Shown: positions 24,862 through 34,302, numbered from the stretch's first letter. The stretch: 64,000 bases of DNA from Streptomyces sp. AM 4-1-1 (GCF_029167625.1 NZ_CP119145.1:2542001-2606000), one strand, 5' to 3'. Program-made: numbers and translations. Notes: generated by a model not told the origin, from the letters alone.

Positions 24862-25290
24862 ATGGAAGCCCGCGACCCTGAACTCAAGCGTGAGTTGGAT
24901 GCCACCCTGCACGCCCGCAGTGAGCTGGGGGCGGAGTACGAGCCCGCGCTTGTCGAATCGTTCCTGGCGAAGGTCGAACAACGCCTCGACGGAACCCTGG
25001 ACCGCCGCGTCCGGCGCCATCTCGCCGAACAGCAGATCGTCGTCGCCCGGGGAGCCCGCTCGCCGGAGCCGCCCATGGGCAACTTCGGCGAGCGTTTCGG
25101 CTTCGGGATCATCTCGCTGATCCTGGCGGTGCCCCTGTCCGCGATCGGGGTGGTGAACGCCGGGATCGAGGGACTGGTCGTCGCCTGGCTGGGCATCGTC
25201 GGCGTCAACGTGGTCCATGCCGCCCGCAGTTGGCCGTGGTTCCAGCGCGGCGACAAGACACGCGGGTCCGGCTCCGACTGGGAGAGCTAG
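24862..25290 (+). CDS. small membrane protein, unknown function
   Basis: 142 residues. The N-terminal 65 residues are soluble and charged, with a likely amphipathic helix ('YEPALVESFLAKVEQRLD'). Then two transmembrane segments: 'FGIISLILAVPLSAIGVV' and 'GLVVAWLGIVGVNVVHAA', ending in a short polar tail. There is no clear Shine-Dalgarno sequence before the ATG; a 12-bp palindrome lies there instead. The family is not recognised. Confidence 0.72.
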   Translation: MEARDPELKRELDATLHARSELGAEYEPALVESFLAKVEQRLDGTLDRRVRRHLAEQQIVVARGARSPEPPMGNFGERFGFGIISLILAVPLSAIGVVNAGIEGLVVAWLGIVGVNVVHAARSWPWFQRGDKTRGSGSDWES

Positions 25291-25363
25291 TGCCGCTCCC
25301 GGCATCAGGGGGTCTTTCGTTCGGATCAGGCCGGGCTCGCGGGCTCTGGCACCGAGTCGCGCG

Positions 25364-26611
25364 TCACGCGACCCGGACGTCCTCGGCCGGCGCGGCGGGC
25401 CCGGGGTCGGACAGATGTGTCCGCTCGGGCAGCAGGAGCGGGGTGGCGAGCAGAAGGACGCCGGAGAGGGTGATCGCGGCGAGTGGGCTGGTGAGTGTGG
25501 CGAGGACGCCCCAGACCGCCATCAGGGCGGCCTGTGCGAGTTTGCTGACGGCACTCCACGTACTGAGGACCCGGGCGGTGTGATCCTTGGGGGTCCGTCG
25601 CAGGCGCTCTGTCGCGTGGATCGGATTGAAGACGCCCATGCAGGTGATCAGCAGGGCCTCGACGAGGATCACGGTGAGGAGTCCGGGGACGCCGGGACGG
25701 ACGAACATGAGACCGAGGGGGAAGAGCGATCGCAGCCGGCCTGAGACGATCATGACCCGGTACCGGCCGTAGCGGGTCACGAGGGGCGCGGAGAGGCGGG
25801 CGCCCACGAAGCCGCCGAGCGCCGGGATGCCGAAGGCGAGACCGTACTGCCAGGCCGGGAAGTGGTACTGGCCCAGCAGGAGGACGGACAGGAGCGGGAC
25901 GGTGGCCATGATGAGGCCGCTGACCAGGACCGAGTTGAGGAACAGGCGCCTCAGTACGGGGTCGCGGAGGATGAGCCGCCGGCCGTCGAGGAGGTCGGCC
26001 CCGCGCGGCCCTGCGGCCCGGTCGTGGGGTGCCGCGACATCGCCTCCACGGATGCGGAGGACCCCGAGCGCGGACAGCAGGTAGCTGAGGGCGTCGGCCA
26101 TGACAGTGACGACCGGGCCGAGCAGCCCCACGAGCGCGCCACCGAGGGGCGGGCCCACCGAGGTCGCCACCCAGCTCGTGCCCTCGAACCTCCCGTTCGC
26201 CACGAGGAGTTGATCGCCGCGGACGAGATGCTTCAGATACGCGCCGGACGCGGCGGTGAAGGCGATGCCCGCGGTGCCGGAGATGACCGAGACGGCCAGC
26301 AGCTGGCCGTACGAGAGCAGTCCGAGGACGTACCCGATCGGGACGCTCGCCACCGCGACGAACCGGATCAGGTCCATCGCGATCATCACCGGACGCTTGG
26401 CCCGGTGATCGATCCACGGCCCGAGCGAGAACGCGACGATCGCCGCGACGGCGAGCCCGGCCGCCTCCAGGAGCGACACGGCGAACGCCGACGAGTGCAG
26501 CACTCGGACCGCGATCAGCGGGAACGCGCCGAAGGCGATCCACGTCCCGTACGTACTGACGGCGTAGGCCGACCACAGCCAACCGAAATCGCGCCCCAAC
26601 CGCACGCCCAT
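25364..26611 (-). CDS. MFS transporter
   Basis: 415 residues with about 12 hydrophobic segments. N-terminal 'DFGWLWSAYAVSTYGTWIAFGAFP' and 'LGPWIDHRAKRPVMIAMDLIR' match the MFS_3/MdtH-like exporters that expel drugs, with the conserved cytoplasmic loop between helices 2 and 3. The C-terminus is polar. It diverges from a LysR gene over a 130-bp interval with a matching inverted pair of CAACCGATG motifs, so that LysR protein is its likely regulator. The substrate is unknown. Confidence 0.85.
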   Translation of the reverse strand: MGVRLGRDFGWLWSAYAVSTYGTWIAFGAFPLIAVRVLHSSAFAVSLLEAAGLAVAAIVAFSLGPWIDHRAKRPVMIAMDLIRFVAVASVPIGYVLGLLSYGQLLAVSVISGTAGIAFTAASGAYLKHLVRGDQLLVANGRFEGTSWVATSVGPPLGGALVGLLGPVVTVMADALSYLLSALGVLRIRGGDVAAPHDRAAGPRGADLLDGRRLILRDPVLRRLFLNSVLVSGLIMATVPLLSVLLLGQYHFPAWQYGLAFGIPALGGFVGARLSAPLVTRYGRYRVMIVSGRLRSLFPLGLMFVRPGVPGLLTVILVEALLITCMGVFNPIHATERLRRTPKDHTARVLSTWSAVSKLAQAALMAVWGVLATLTSPLAAITLSGVLLLATPLLLPERTHLSDPGPAAPAEDVRVA

Positions 26612-26633
26612 GCGACTCCCTCGCCCCTCGTGA

Positions 26634-26721
26634 CAACCGATGTTCGGGTCCCCGCATCACACCGGCCGCACCGTCGCGGGATCAAACAACCGCCCCCCGG
26701 GCGAGCCACAACCATCGGTTG
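26634..26721. promoter_or_regulatory. divergent control region, paired CAACCGATG/CATCGGTTG
   Basis: CAACCGATG at 26634-26642 and its exact reverse complement at 26713-26721 lie near the start of each divergent gene (MFS and LysR), extending to CAACCGATGtT and CAACCGATGgT. Two inverted half-sites are a reasonable autoregulatory operator for the LysR protein. Confidence 0.5.
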
Positions 26722-26741
26722 GGCACACCTATGCTGGATCG

Positions 26742-27704
26742 ATGGACACCGAGGCGGTGCGATCGTTCGTGCGCGCGGCCGAGCTCGGACAGCTGAAACA
26801 CGCGGCCGACGAGCTCGGCGTGACGCAACAGGCCGTGTCGAAGCGGATAGCGACCCTTGAGCGCGGACTCGGCGTCCGGTTGTTCGCCCGCACCGCCCGA
26901 GGGGTCGAGCTGACACTCGACGGCCAGGCCTTCCTCCCGCACGCCCGGAACATCGTCACGGGTGCCGACCGTGCCGTCACCGCGATCGGACCGGGCTCGC
27001 GGGCCCTTCGCGTCGACGTCCTCGGCCTGCGGTCCGCGCAGGCCGTCGTCCTGCACGACTACTGGCGGTCGCGTCCCGGAACCGAGCTCGACGTGGTGAC
27101 CCTCAGGGTCGACGACCCGCGCTTGGCGGTCGCCGCCGTCCAGGCGGGCGACATCGACGCCTCGTTCCGCTCGGTCACCGACCCGGCCGCACTGCCGGGC
27201 GACGTGCGGATGATCCACGCGTTCGACTCCCCGCTGGAACTCCTCGTCGGCCCGAGGCACCCGCTCGCCTCCGCACGAACACTGACACCGTCCCAGCTGC
27301 GCGGGCACCGGATCTGGGTGCCGGGGATCGCGCCGCGGAGCGAATGGGCGGACTTCTACGACCAGCTCGTCACCGGCTTCGACCTCCGCGTCGACGCCGC
27401 GGGCCCGAACTTCGGCAACGAGGTACTCCTCGACGTCCTCGCGGACTCCCGGGACGTGGCGACCTTCGTGGGCTCGCGCGACCGGTACATCTGGCCGACC
27501 AGCCACGACCTGCGCCGCATCCCGATCGAGAATCCGACGCTCGCCTACCCGCTCTCGCTCCTCCTCCCCCGAGCAAACCCGCACCCAGGGCTCCGAGCGG
27601 TCATCAACCACTTCGGAAGCCTGGCACCGCTCCCCGAGGCAACCTGGCGCCCGTCCTGGGCGACGGCACCGCACCGCGGCGACGGAGACGTCGAACACGC
27701 CTGA
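26742..27704 (+). CDS. LysR-family transcriptional regulator
   Basis: 320 residues from the ATG at 26742, the normal LysR start ('MDTEAVRSFVRAAELGQLKHAADELG'). HTH: 'QQAVSKRIATLERGLGVRLF'. Substrate-binding domain from ~90 to ~300, with 'ELLVGPRHPLA' and 'LDVLADSRDVATFVGS'. It faces away from the MFS exporter gene and probably controls it. Confidence 0.88.
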   Translation: MDTEAVRSFVRAAELGQLKHAADELGVTQQAVSKRIATLERGLGVRLFARTARGVELTLDGQAFLPHARNIVTGADRAVTAIGPGSRALRVDVLGLRSAQAVVLHDYWRSRPGTELDVVTLRVDDPRLAVAAVQAGDIDASFRSVTDPAALPGDVRMIHAFDSPLELLVGPRHPLASARTLTPSQLRGHRIWVPGIAPRSEWADFYDQLVTGFDLRVDAAGPNFGNEVLLDVLADSRDVATFVGSRDRYIWPTSHDLRRIPIENPTLAYPLSLLLPRANPHPGLRAVINHFGSLAPLPEATWRPSWATAPHRGDGDVEHA

Positions 27705-28212
27705 CGCCAACGGCCACTTCCGGCACCCCACCGCGCACCGGCACCGGACCCGTACCGGACCGTCACAACGCACCCGCGGCCGGCAGGACGGCACCGGTTG
27801 GCCGGCCACAACCGGCAGGGCCGTGTACGAGGCCCCTCCGGGGCCACAGGGTGGGGGACCGCCGCGCCCCCGGTCGCCCGGGGGCCGGGACGACGGCGGT
27901 CCCCGCCCGGGACGCGGGCCCGGATCGGAGCCGGACGCACACGTCCTGGCGACGGTGGAGGTCCGGGAGCCGCTCCGTAGTCCGTGTCGCCGTAGGTGGT
28001 GCCGGCGGGTCTCCCCGCCGACATCCACCAATGTGCCGGACGCGTGTTAAGCGGACGCTGCGTCCATGTGTCGCGCCCGTACCGTTTCCGCGAAGACCGG
28101 GAAACCCGGGGCCGGGAAGCACTGGGACCGGGAAACCCGAGGACGGACGGCCCTGGTACGAGGAAGCCCGAGGTCCGGACCGGACGACCCGCCCTCACTC
28201 CCTCCCCCTCCG
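27705..28212. other. non-coding interval between convergent LysR and CBS genes
   Basis: 508 bp. Hairpins: GGCCCC/GGGGCC at 27831-27845 and an 8-bp stem GCCCCCGG/CCGGGGGC at 27866-27885, good bidirectional terminator candidates. A 14-bp direct repeat GACCGGGAAACCCG occurs at 28095 and 28126. No gene is supported. Confidence 0.6.
27866..27885. terminator. stem-loop between convergent genes
   Basis: An 8-bp perfect GC stem with a 4-nt loop lies between the LysR and cystathionine beta-synthase genes, which point toward each other. Confidence 0.55.
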
Positions 28213-29613
28213 CTACTTCGCGTTCGACTCCTTCGCCAGGAACGCCAGCAGGTCCTGCCGGCTCACCACTCCCGTCGGCTTGCCGTCGACCAGCACGATC
28301 GCCGCGTCCTCGCCCTTCGAGCCGCTGAGCACCGACATCAGGTCCTCGACCGGCTCGCCCGAGCCGACCTGCGGCAGCGGGGCCGACATGTGCTTCTCCA
28401 GCGGGTCGGTGAGCGAGGCGCGCTGGGCGAAGAGCGCGTTCAGCAGCTCCCGTTCCACCACCGAGCCGATGACCTCGGCGGCCATCACGTCCGGGTGGCC
28501 CGCGCCCGGCTTCACGATCGGCATCTGCGAGACGCCGTACTCGCGCAGCACCTCGATCGCCTCCCCGACGGTCTCCTCCGGGTGCATGTGCACCAGCGTC
28601 GGCAGCGGCCCGGCCTTGTGCGCGAGGACGTCGCCGACCCTGGCGGACGGGCCCGTGTTGTCCAGGAAGCCGTAGTCGGCCATCCACTCGTCGTTGAAGA
28701 TCTTGCTGAGGTAGCCCCGGCCGCTGTCCGGCAGCAGCACGACCACCACGTCGTCCTCACCGAGCCGCTTCGCGACCTCGAGCGCCGCCACCACGGCCAT
28801 CCCGCAGGAGCCGCCGACCAGCAGGCCCTCCTCCTTCGCGAGGCGCCGGGTCATCCGGAAGGAGTCCTTGTCCGAGACCGGAACGATCTCGTCCGTGACC
28901 GTGCGGTCGTACGCCGTCGGCCAGAAGTCCTCGCCGACGCCCTCGACGAGATACGGGCGCCCGGAGCCGCCGGAATAGACCGAGCCCTCCGGGTCGGCGC
29001 CGACGATCCGCACAGCGCCGTCGCTGACGTCCTTGAGGTAACGGCCGGTGCCGGAGATCGTGCCCCCGGTGCCCACCCCCGCCACGAAGTGGGTGATCCG
29101 CCCGTCCGTCTGCTCCCACAGCTCGGGACCGGTGGTCTCGTAGTGCGAACGCGGATTGTTCGGGTTGGAGTACTGGTCGGGCTTCCAGGCCCCCGGCGTC
29201 TCCCGGACCAGCCGGTCGGAGACGTTGTAGTACGAGTCGGGGTGCTCAGGGTCGACGGCCGTGGGACAGACCACGACCTCCGCGCCGTACGCCCGCAGCA
29301 CGTTGATCTTGTCGGTGGACACCTTGTCCGGGCAGACGAAGACGCACTTGTAGCCCTTCTGCTGGGCGACGATGGCCAGGCCGACGCCGGTGTTGCCGCT
29401 CGTCGGCTCGACGATCGTGCCGCCGGGCAGCAGCTCACCGCTCTGCTCGGCCGCCTCGATCATGCGCAGGGCGATACGGTCCTTCACCGAACCGCCCGGG
29501 TTGAAGTACTCGACCTTGGCGAGGACCGTCGCCTGGATGCCCGCCGTCACGCTGCGAAGCCTCACCAACGGGGTATTGCCTACGAGGCTGATCATCGAAT
29601 CGTGGAATTGCAC
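28213..29613 (-). CDS. cystathionine beta-synthase (PLP-dependent, with C-terminal CBS pair)
   Basis: 466 residues from the GTG at 29613 ('VQFHDSMISLVGNTPLVRL'), with GGAG upstream. Residues 1-325 are the fold-type II PLP enzyme: 'NPGGSVKDRIA' (PLP lysine), 'PTSGNTGVGLAI', 'GVGTGGTISGTGRYL'. Residues ~330-460 hold two CBS motifs ('MHPEETVGEAIEVLREYGVSQ', 'SGSKGEDAAIVLVDGKPTGVVSR'). It should condense serine and homocysteine to cystathionine in reverse transsulfuration; cysteine synthase is the alternative, but the C-terminal pair favours CBS. The regulatory ligand is not known. Confidence 0.92.
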   Translation of the reverse strand: MQFHDSMISLVGNTPLVRLRSVTAGIQATVLAKVEYFNPGGSVKDRIALRMIEAAEQSGELLPGGTIVEPTSGNTGVGLAIVAQQKGYKCVFVCPDKVSTDKINVLRAYGAEVVVCPTAVDPEHPDSYYNVSDRLVRETPGAWKPDQYSNPNNPRSHYETTGPELWEQTDGRITHFVAGVGTGGTISGTGRYLKDVSDGAVRIVGADPEGSVYSGGSGRPYLVEGVGEDFWPTAYDRTVTDEIVPVSDKDSFRMTRRLAKEEGLLVGGSCGMAVVAALEVAKRLGEDDVVVVLLPDSGRGYLSKIFNDEWMADYGFLDNTGPSARVGDVLAHKAGPLPTLVHMHPEETVGEAIEVLREYGVSQMPIVKPGAGHPDVMAAEVIGSVVERELLNALFAQRASLTDPLEKHMSAPLPQVGSGEPVEDLMSVLSGSKGEDAAIVLVDGKPTGVVSRQDLLAFLAKESNAK

Positions 29614-29751
29614 CTGTGTACTCCGGGGTCTCCGAGATGGTCCGGCCAGCGTATGCGCCCGGGCGCCGGACGATACGAGATTGAGCGACAGTCCTTCCGG
29701 GGCAGTTAGCTGTATGTACGGCGGTACGGCAAGGGAGAGGTGGACCGGGCT

Positions 29752-30999
29752 GTGTCGAGAGCGAGGGTGGCGCGACGGATCGCGGCGGGGGCGGCCTACG
29801 GCGGCGGCAGCGTCGGACTGATCGGGGCGGCGGCCGTCGGCGTCCTGCTGGCCGAGGTCCAGCTGGCGAAGCGGCAGGTGGGAGGGGGTACCGCGCCCGT
29901 ACCGCCGAGCGCGGACGGACGGTACGGGGTGGCGTTCGCGGGCCCCGCCGATCCGTTGCGCCTCGCGCTGCTCGGGGACTCGACCGCGGCCGGCCAGGGG
30001 GTGCGCCGGGCCGGGCAGACCCCGGGGGCGCTGCTGGCGTCCGGGCTGGCGGCGGTGGCGGAGCGCCCGGTGGACCTGCGGAACGTGGCGCTGCCGGGGG
30101 CCACCTCGGACGATCTGGAGCGGCAGGTGTCGCTGCTGCTCGCCGACCGGTCCCACACCCCCGACGTCTGCGTGATCATGATCGGTGCGAACGATGTGAC
30201 GCACCGCATGCCCGCCACCCGGTCGGTGCGCTGTCTGACGACGGCGGTCCGCAGGCTGCGCACGGCGGGCGCGGAGGTCGTGGTGGGCACCTGCCCCGAC
30301 CTGGGCACGATCGAGCCGGTGTACCAGCCGCTGCGCTGGCTGGCCCGGCGGGCGAGCAGGCAGCTGGCGGCGGCCCAGACGATCGGTGCGGTGGAGCAGG
30401 GCGGGCGGACGGTGTCGCTGGGCGATCTGCTCGGCCCGGAGTTCGAGGCGAACCCGCGCGAGCTGTTCGGCCCCGACAACTACCACCCCTCCGCGGAGGG
30501 GTACGCGACCGCCTCGATGGCGGTGCTGCCCACCCTGTGCGCGGCGCTGGGGCTGTGGCCGGACGCCGACCGCCTCGACGGCACGCGGCGCGAGGACATG
30601 CTGCCGGTGGCCGAGGCGGCCTCCCAGGCCGCGCGGGAGGCCGGTACGGAGGTGACGGGCGCCCGGGCACCCTGGGCCCTGCTCAAGCACCGCAGGTGGC
30701 GGCGTCTGCCCACGTATGCGGAGCCGCACCCGCATCCGCATACGCATCCGCGCTGGTACCCGCACCGGCGCTCCGGGACGGCCGAGGCCCCGGAGGCTCC
30801 GGAGGCCGCCGGGACCACAAGGACCGCCGGAGCCACCGGGACCGCACCAGCCGCGGAGATCACGGACACGACAGGCGCCGCGGACACCGCAGGCAGCGCG
30901 GAGGACACCGGGCCGCAGCCCCCGAGGACCAGGCCCGGACGCGGCGCGGGCCAGGGCCCGGACACCGGTGGCGCGCACGTGCCCGACAGCGCCGACTGA
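29752..30999 (+). CDS. SGNH/GDSL hydrolase, membrane-anchored
   Basis: 415 residues from the GTG at 29752 (GGGAGAGG at workable spacing; a GTG at 29740 is too close to it). The N-terminus carries a hydrophobic anchor ('GGGSVGLIGAAAVGVLLAEV'). SGNH blocks: 'LALLGDSTAAGQG' (nucleophile Ser), the glycine of block II near 'LPGATSDDL', 'IMIGANDVTH' and 'DNYHPSAEGYA' (catalytic Asp/His). The ~110-residue C-terminal tail is disordered, with His/Pro stretches ('EPHPHPHTHPRW') and Thr/Ala/Gly repeats. It is probably an esterase or acyl hydrolase facing the cell envelope. Confidence 0.88.
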   Translation: MSRARVARRIAAGAAYGGGSVGLIGAAAVGVLLAEVQLAKRQVGGGTAPVPPSADGRYGVAFAGPADPLRLALLGDSTAAGQGVRRAGQTPGALLASGLAAVAERPVDLRNVALPGATSDDLERQVSLLLADRSHTPDVCVIMIGANDVTHRMPATRSVRCLTTAVRRLRTAGAEVVVGTCPDLGTIEPVYQPLRWLARRASRQLAAAQTIGAVEQGGRTVSLGDLLGPEFEANPRELFGPDNYHPSAEGYATASMAVLPTLCAALGLWPDADRLDGTRREDMLPVAEAASQAAREAGTEVTGARAPWALLKHRRWRRLPTYAEPHPHPHTHPRWYPHRRSGTAEAPEAPEAAGTTRTAGATGTAPAAEITDTTGAADTAGSAEDTGPQPPRTRPGRGAGQGPDTGGAHVPDSAD

Positions 31000-31118
31000 G
31001 CGTTCGCTTAGAAAAGAGTCCCGCGTCACACGACCGGCCCGATGACCCCGGCGATACGGGCGGGTAGCTTCCATGACAGTGCCGCCGCCCTGCCGTCCAT
31101 CCCTCATGGAGCCGTGTG

Positions 31119-32339
31119 ATGCCCGAAGCCGTGATCGTCTCTGCCGCCCGTTCCCCCATCGGCCGGGCCTTCAAGGGCTCGCTGAAGGATCTGCGCGCGG
31201 ACGACCTGACCGCCACGATCATCCGGACCGCGCTGGACAAGGTGCCGCAGCTGGACCCGAGGGACATCGACGACCTGATGCTCGGCTGCGGTCTCCCGGG
31301 CGGCGAGCAGGGCAACAACCTGGGCCGGATCATCGCCGTGCACCTGGGCATGGACCACCTCCCCGGCTGCACGGTCACGCGGTACTGCTCGTCCTCGCTC
31401 CAGACCAGCCGCATGGCGCTGCACGCCATCAAGGCGGGCGAGGGTGACGTCTTCCTCTCGGCCGGTGTCGAGATGGTGTCCCGGTTCGCGAAGGGCAGCT
31501 CGGACAGCCTGCCGGACACGCACAATCCGCTGTTCGCCGAGGCCGAGGCCCGTACCGCCGCCCGCGCCGAGCAGGCCGGCACCGACTGGCACGATCCGCG
31601 CGAGGACGGCCTCGTGCCGGACGCGTACATCGCGATGGGACAGACCGCCGAGAACCTGGCGCGGCTCAAGGGCATCACCCGCGAGGAGATGGACGAGTTC
31701 GGCGTACGGTCGCAGAACCTCGCCGAGGAGGCCCTCAAGAACGGCTTCTGGGAGCGCGAGATCACCCCGGTCACGACCCCCGACGGCACGGTCGTCGCGA
31801 AGGACGACGGTCCCCGCGCGGGCGTCACGATGGAGGGCGTGCGCGGTCTCAAGCCGGTGTTCCGCCCCGACGGCCTGGTCACCGCGGGCAACTGCTGCCC
31901 GCTCAACGACGGCGCCGCCGCACTGGTGATCATGTCGGACACCAAGGCGCGCGAGCTGGGCCTGACCCCGCTGGCCCGGATCGTCTCGACCGGTGTCTCG
32001 GCGCTGTCGCCCGAGATCATGGGGTACGGCCCCGTCGAGGCCAGCAGGCAGGCGCTGAAGCGGGCCGGGCTGACCGTCGACGACATCGATCTGGCCGAGA
32101 TCAACGAGGCGTTCGCCGCCCAGGTGATCCCGTCCTACCGCGATCTCGGGCTCCCGCTGGAGAAGGTCAACGTCAACGGCGGGGCGATCGCCGTCGGCCA
32201 CCCGTTCGGTATGACGGGGGCGCGGATCACCGGGACGCTGATCAACAGCCTCCAGTTCCACGACAAGCAGTTCGGCCTGGAGACGATGTGTGTCGGCGGC
32301 GGTCAGGGCATGGCCATGGTCATCGAACGCCTCAGCTGA
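31119..32339 (+). CDS. acetyl-CoA C-acyltransferase (thiolase)
   Basis: 406 residues from the ATG at 31119 (GGAG 7 bases before; the overlapping GTG at 31116 is possible). Thiolase signatures: nucleophilic cysteine in '[15 protein letters not shown]', 'NEAFAAQ', '[16 protein letters not shown]' with the active-site His, and C-terminal '[11 protein letters not shown]' with the second cysteine. It performs reversible condensation or cleavage of acyl-CoA in fatty acid breakdown or acetoacetyl-CoA formation. It seems monocistronic; the next gene is 464 bp away. Confidence 0.93.
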   Translation: MPEAVIVSAARSPIGRAFKGSLKDLRADDLTATIIRTALDKVPQLDPRDIDDLMLGCGLPGGEQGNNLGRIIAVHLGMDHLPGCTVTRYCSSSLQTSRMALHAIKAGEGDVFLSAGVEMVSRFAKGSSDSLPDTHNPLFAEAEARTAARAEQAGTDWHDPREDGLVPDAYIAMGQTAENLARLKGITREEMDEFGVRSQNLAEEALKNGFWEREITPVTTPDGTVVAKDDGPRAGVTMEGVRGLKPVFRPDGLVTAGNCCPLNDGAAALVIMSDTKARELGLTPLARIVSTGVSALSPEIMGYGPVEASRQALKRAGLTVDDIDLAEINEAFAAQVIPSYRDLGLPLEKVNVNGGAIAVGHPFGMTGARITGTLINSLQFHDKQFGLETMCVGGGQGMAMVIERLS

Positions 32340-32358
32340 CCCCCCACCGCCCACCGAC

Positions 32359-32529
32359 GCCCACTCCCCCCGGCCGTCGAGCGCCCACCGACGCCCCCTC
32401 GCCCCGACCGGCGAGCACCCAATACCCTCCGCTCGCTCCGACCGTCGGGCACCCATCAACGCCCACTCGCCCCGACCGTCGGGCACCCACCGACGTCCGC
32501 TCACCACCCACCGCCGTCCGCCCACCGAC
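32359..32529. repeat. intergenic VNTR, five units of 34-35 bp
   Basis: Four consecutive units are exactly 34 bp and a fifth is 35. The common core is CGACCGTCGGGCACCCA preceded by GCCCACTCGCC. It is clearly non-coding here, 20 bp after the thiolase stop. Confidence 0.85.
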
Positions 32530-32618
32530 CACCACCGGCCGCCCACCGGCACCGCGCCCCTGCGGCGGACGACGCGAGCCGCCGAAAATGGCCGGTTCCG
32601 ATCCCCGTCCGAGACCGA

Positions 32619-32655
32619 ATCTCCCCCAGGATGTGATGTATCTCCTGGGGGAGAT
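32619..32655. terminator. hairpin with 13-bp perfect stem
   Basis: ATCTCCCCCAGGA and TCCTGGGGGAGAT around an 11-nt loop. It could end the thiolase transcript; its position about 150 bp before the next start also allows a leader structure. Confidence 0.65.
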
Positions 32656-32803
32656 GCGTTTCCGCAGGTCACGCCGGTATGGGAGGTAAACCTCGGGTCC
32701 AAGGACCTGTCCATTTCGTGACGTAATGCACTGACACCGCGCACGACCACCGGACAAGCTGAGGTAGGAAGTCGGGGAATCGATTGAAACCGGGAGTACG
32801 TCA

Positions 32804-33691
32804 GTGAGCGCCATGCCTCTTGCCCTGTTGCTGACCACCGCTGCCGCCACGGCCGTGGGCGCCGCTGCTCTGCACGCCGCCCACGGGCTGCGCAGGCAGG
32901 TCTCCGCCCTCCGTACGGAACTGGCCGAGGACCGCGCCCGCGCCGCGGTCGTACCACCGCAGAGCCGTACCACCGTCACCGCGACCGACGAGATACGCGC
33001 TGCCGTCGCCGAGGCCCTCGCCGAGGAGCGCGAGCGCGAACTGGCGGAGGCCCGTGCGTTCTGGGCGGCGCAGGAGGCGCGCGACGCCGCCGACGCCCCG
33101 TCCCTCCTCGGGGGCCTCGCCGGGACCGGTGAGGAGACGCCGTTCTTCCTGCCCCGCCAGTCGGACTTCGCCGGCTTCGAGGCGATGGACCTCGACGCCG
33201 AAGCGCTGGAGGAGCTGGCCGAGCTGGGTGAACGCACCGAACTGACGGAGCCCGCCGAGCTGCCGGACGGCCCGGAGTCCGTCGAACTGCCGGACGGTCC
33301 CGAGTTCCCCGAGGACTCCCCCGAGCTGGCCGCCGCCCGGCGCCGCCACCCCTCGCACCCCGACTTCGTACCGGTACGGACCCCGGTGGTCACCGACCAC
33401 GAGCGCACGGTGAACCGCCTGGAGGAGCTGGCCGACAGCCGTACGGAACTGGCGGACGTCCGCCCCGGACCGCTCGGCACGCTCGATGTGTACGTCTTCG
33501 CCGACGGCACCACGCTCTGCATGACCCCCGGCCACCGGGAGACCGCCGAACGGCTGGCCGAGTCACTGCTGTCGGGCCAGCACCCGGTGCTGCTGGGCGG
33601 CTCCGGGGTCTCGGGGGCCTATGCCCTGACGTTCTCCTGCGGCGACGACAACGTGTACATCCTCGCCGACCGCGTCATCGCCTCGTTCTGA
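32804..33691 (+). CDS. membrane-anchored protein with acidic linker, unknown function
   Basis: 295 residues from the GTG at 32804 (GGGAG 7 bases before). An N-terminal hydrophobic anchor ('MPLALLLTTAAATAVGAAAL'), then an Ala/Glu/Arg-rich probable coiled coil (~35-90), a strongly acidic region with internal duplication ('ELPDGPESVELPDGPEFPED'), and a C-terminal ~100-residue domain ('TLDVYVFADGTTLCMTPGHR', 'GVSGAYALTFSCGDDNVYIL') that looks like a small alpha/beta fold. I do not recognise the family. Confidence 0.72.
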   Translation: MSAMPLALLLTTAAATAVGAAALHAAHGLRRQVSALRTELAEDRARAAVVPPQSRTTVTATDEIRAAVAEALAEERERELAEARAFWAAQEARDAADAPSLLGGLAGTGEETPFFLPRQSDFAGFEAMDLDAEALEELAELGERTELTEPAELPDGPESVELPDGPEFPEDSPELAAARRRHPSHPDFVPVRTPVVTDHERTVNRLEELADSRTELADVRPGPLGTLDVYVFADGTTLCMTPGHRETAERLAESLLSGQHPVLLGGSGVSGAYALTFSCGDDNVYILADRVIASF

Positions 33692-33696
33692 CCAGC

Positions 33697-33740
33697 TGAC
33701 GCACCGACCCGCGGAAACTGACGCACCGACCCGCGGAAAC
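33697..33740. repeat. perfect 22-bp tandem duplication
   Basis: Two identical copies of a 22-bp unit ending CGACCCGCGGAAA follow the 32804 gene. The lack of any mismatch suggests a recent duplication. Confidence 0.9.
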
Positions 33741-33804
33741 ACCCTTCCACCGCACCCCGAGACCCCTCCCCCGCCCCGCCCCACCACCCCATCCCGAAAC
33801 ACGC

Positions 33805-33824
33805 GCCCCGCACCGCCGCGGGGC
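33805..33824. terminator. stem-loop between convergent genes
   Basis: GCCCCGC and GCGGGGC around a 6-nt loop, between the convergent 32804 and 33845 genes. Confidence 0.5.
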
Positions 33825-33844
33825 CGCCCCCGGCAGCGGTCGGC

Positions 33845-34162
33845 CTACGGGAAGGCCCGAGCCGCCGCCTCCGCCACGAACCCCACGGCCTCGTCCAGCT
33901 CTTCGGACGGGGCCGCTGCCAGTGCCACCGCCAAGTCGTGTCCCGCGACGGCCAGTTGATCACCGACGACGAAGACCCCGAGGTCCGGCGGGAGCAGGGG
34001 AGGCCGGTCCGGCGTCTCGATGCGCTGGGCCCGCACGGCGAGTTCCCGGGCGGTGGCCAGCCCCTCGGCAGCCGCCCCGCGCCGCAGCCGGCTCTGCGGA
34101 GCGGCGCGCAGCCGGTCGGCGAACCGGTCCACGGCGGTGATCAACGGAGTCGTATCGAGCAT
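33845..34162 (-). CDS. small conserved-type protein, unknown function
   Basis: 105 residues, mostly alpha-helical: 'PLITAVDRFADRLRAAPQSRL', 'AAEGLATARELAVRAQRIE', then 'VFVVGDQLAVAGHDLAVAL' and 'ELDEAVGFVAEAAARAFP'. No transmembrane segment or motif is recognised. The codon bias is that of a real gene. The start is assigned by the ATG and the helical pattern. Confidence 0.6.
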   Translation of the reverse strand: MLDTTPLITAVDRFADRLRAAPQSRLRRGAAAEGLATARELAVRAQRIETPDRPPLLPPDLGVFVVGDQLAVAGHDLAVALAAAPSEELDEAVGFVAEAAARAFP

Positions 34163-34261
34163 CCCGCGACCCTACGCGGCCCGGCGGGACCGCTGCCAAC
34201 CCGCGCGGCTCCCCCGCCCCGGCCGACCGCCGGACCGCCCACCGGGGCGGGGCGGGCGCAC

Positions 34262-34302
34262 GAGAGGGGCCCGCAGGCACTGTGCGCCTGCGAGCCCCTC
34301 TC
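34262..34302. terminator. strong interrupted-stem terminator
   Basis: GAGAGGGGC pairs with GCCCCTCTC outside, and CGCAGGC with GCCTGCG inside, with one mismatch between the blocks and a 7-nt loop. It lies 59 bp after the stop of the Bax-inhibitor-like gene, which reads leftward. Confidence 0.8.

Larger units (their letters stand above)
32340..32803. other. non-coding interval: VNTR, hairpin, promoter region
   Basis: 464 bp after the thiolase gene. It holds the 34-bp tandem array, then a 13-bp perfect hairpin (32619-32655), then a less GC-rich stretch containing TTTCGTGACGTAATG that probably drives the 32804 gene. Confidence 0.6.
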
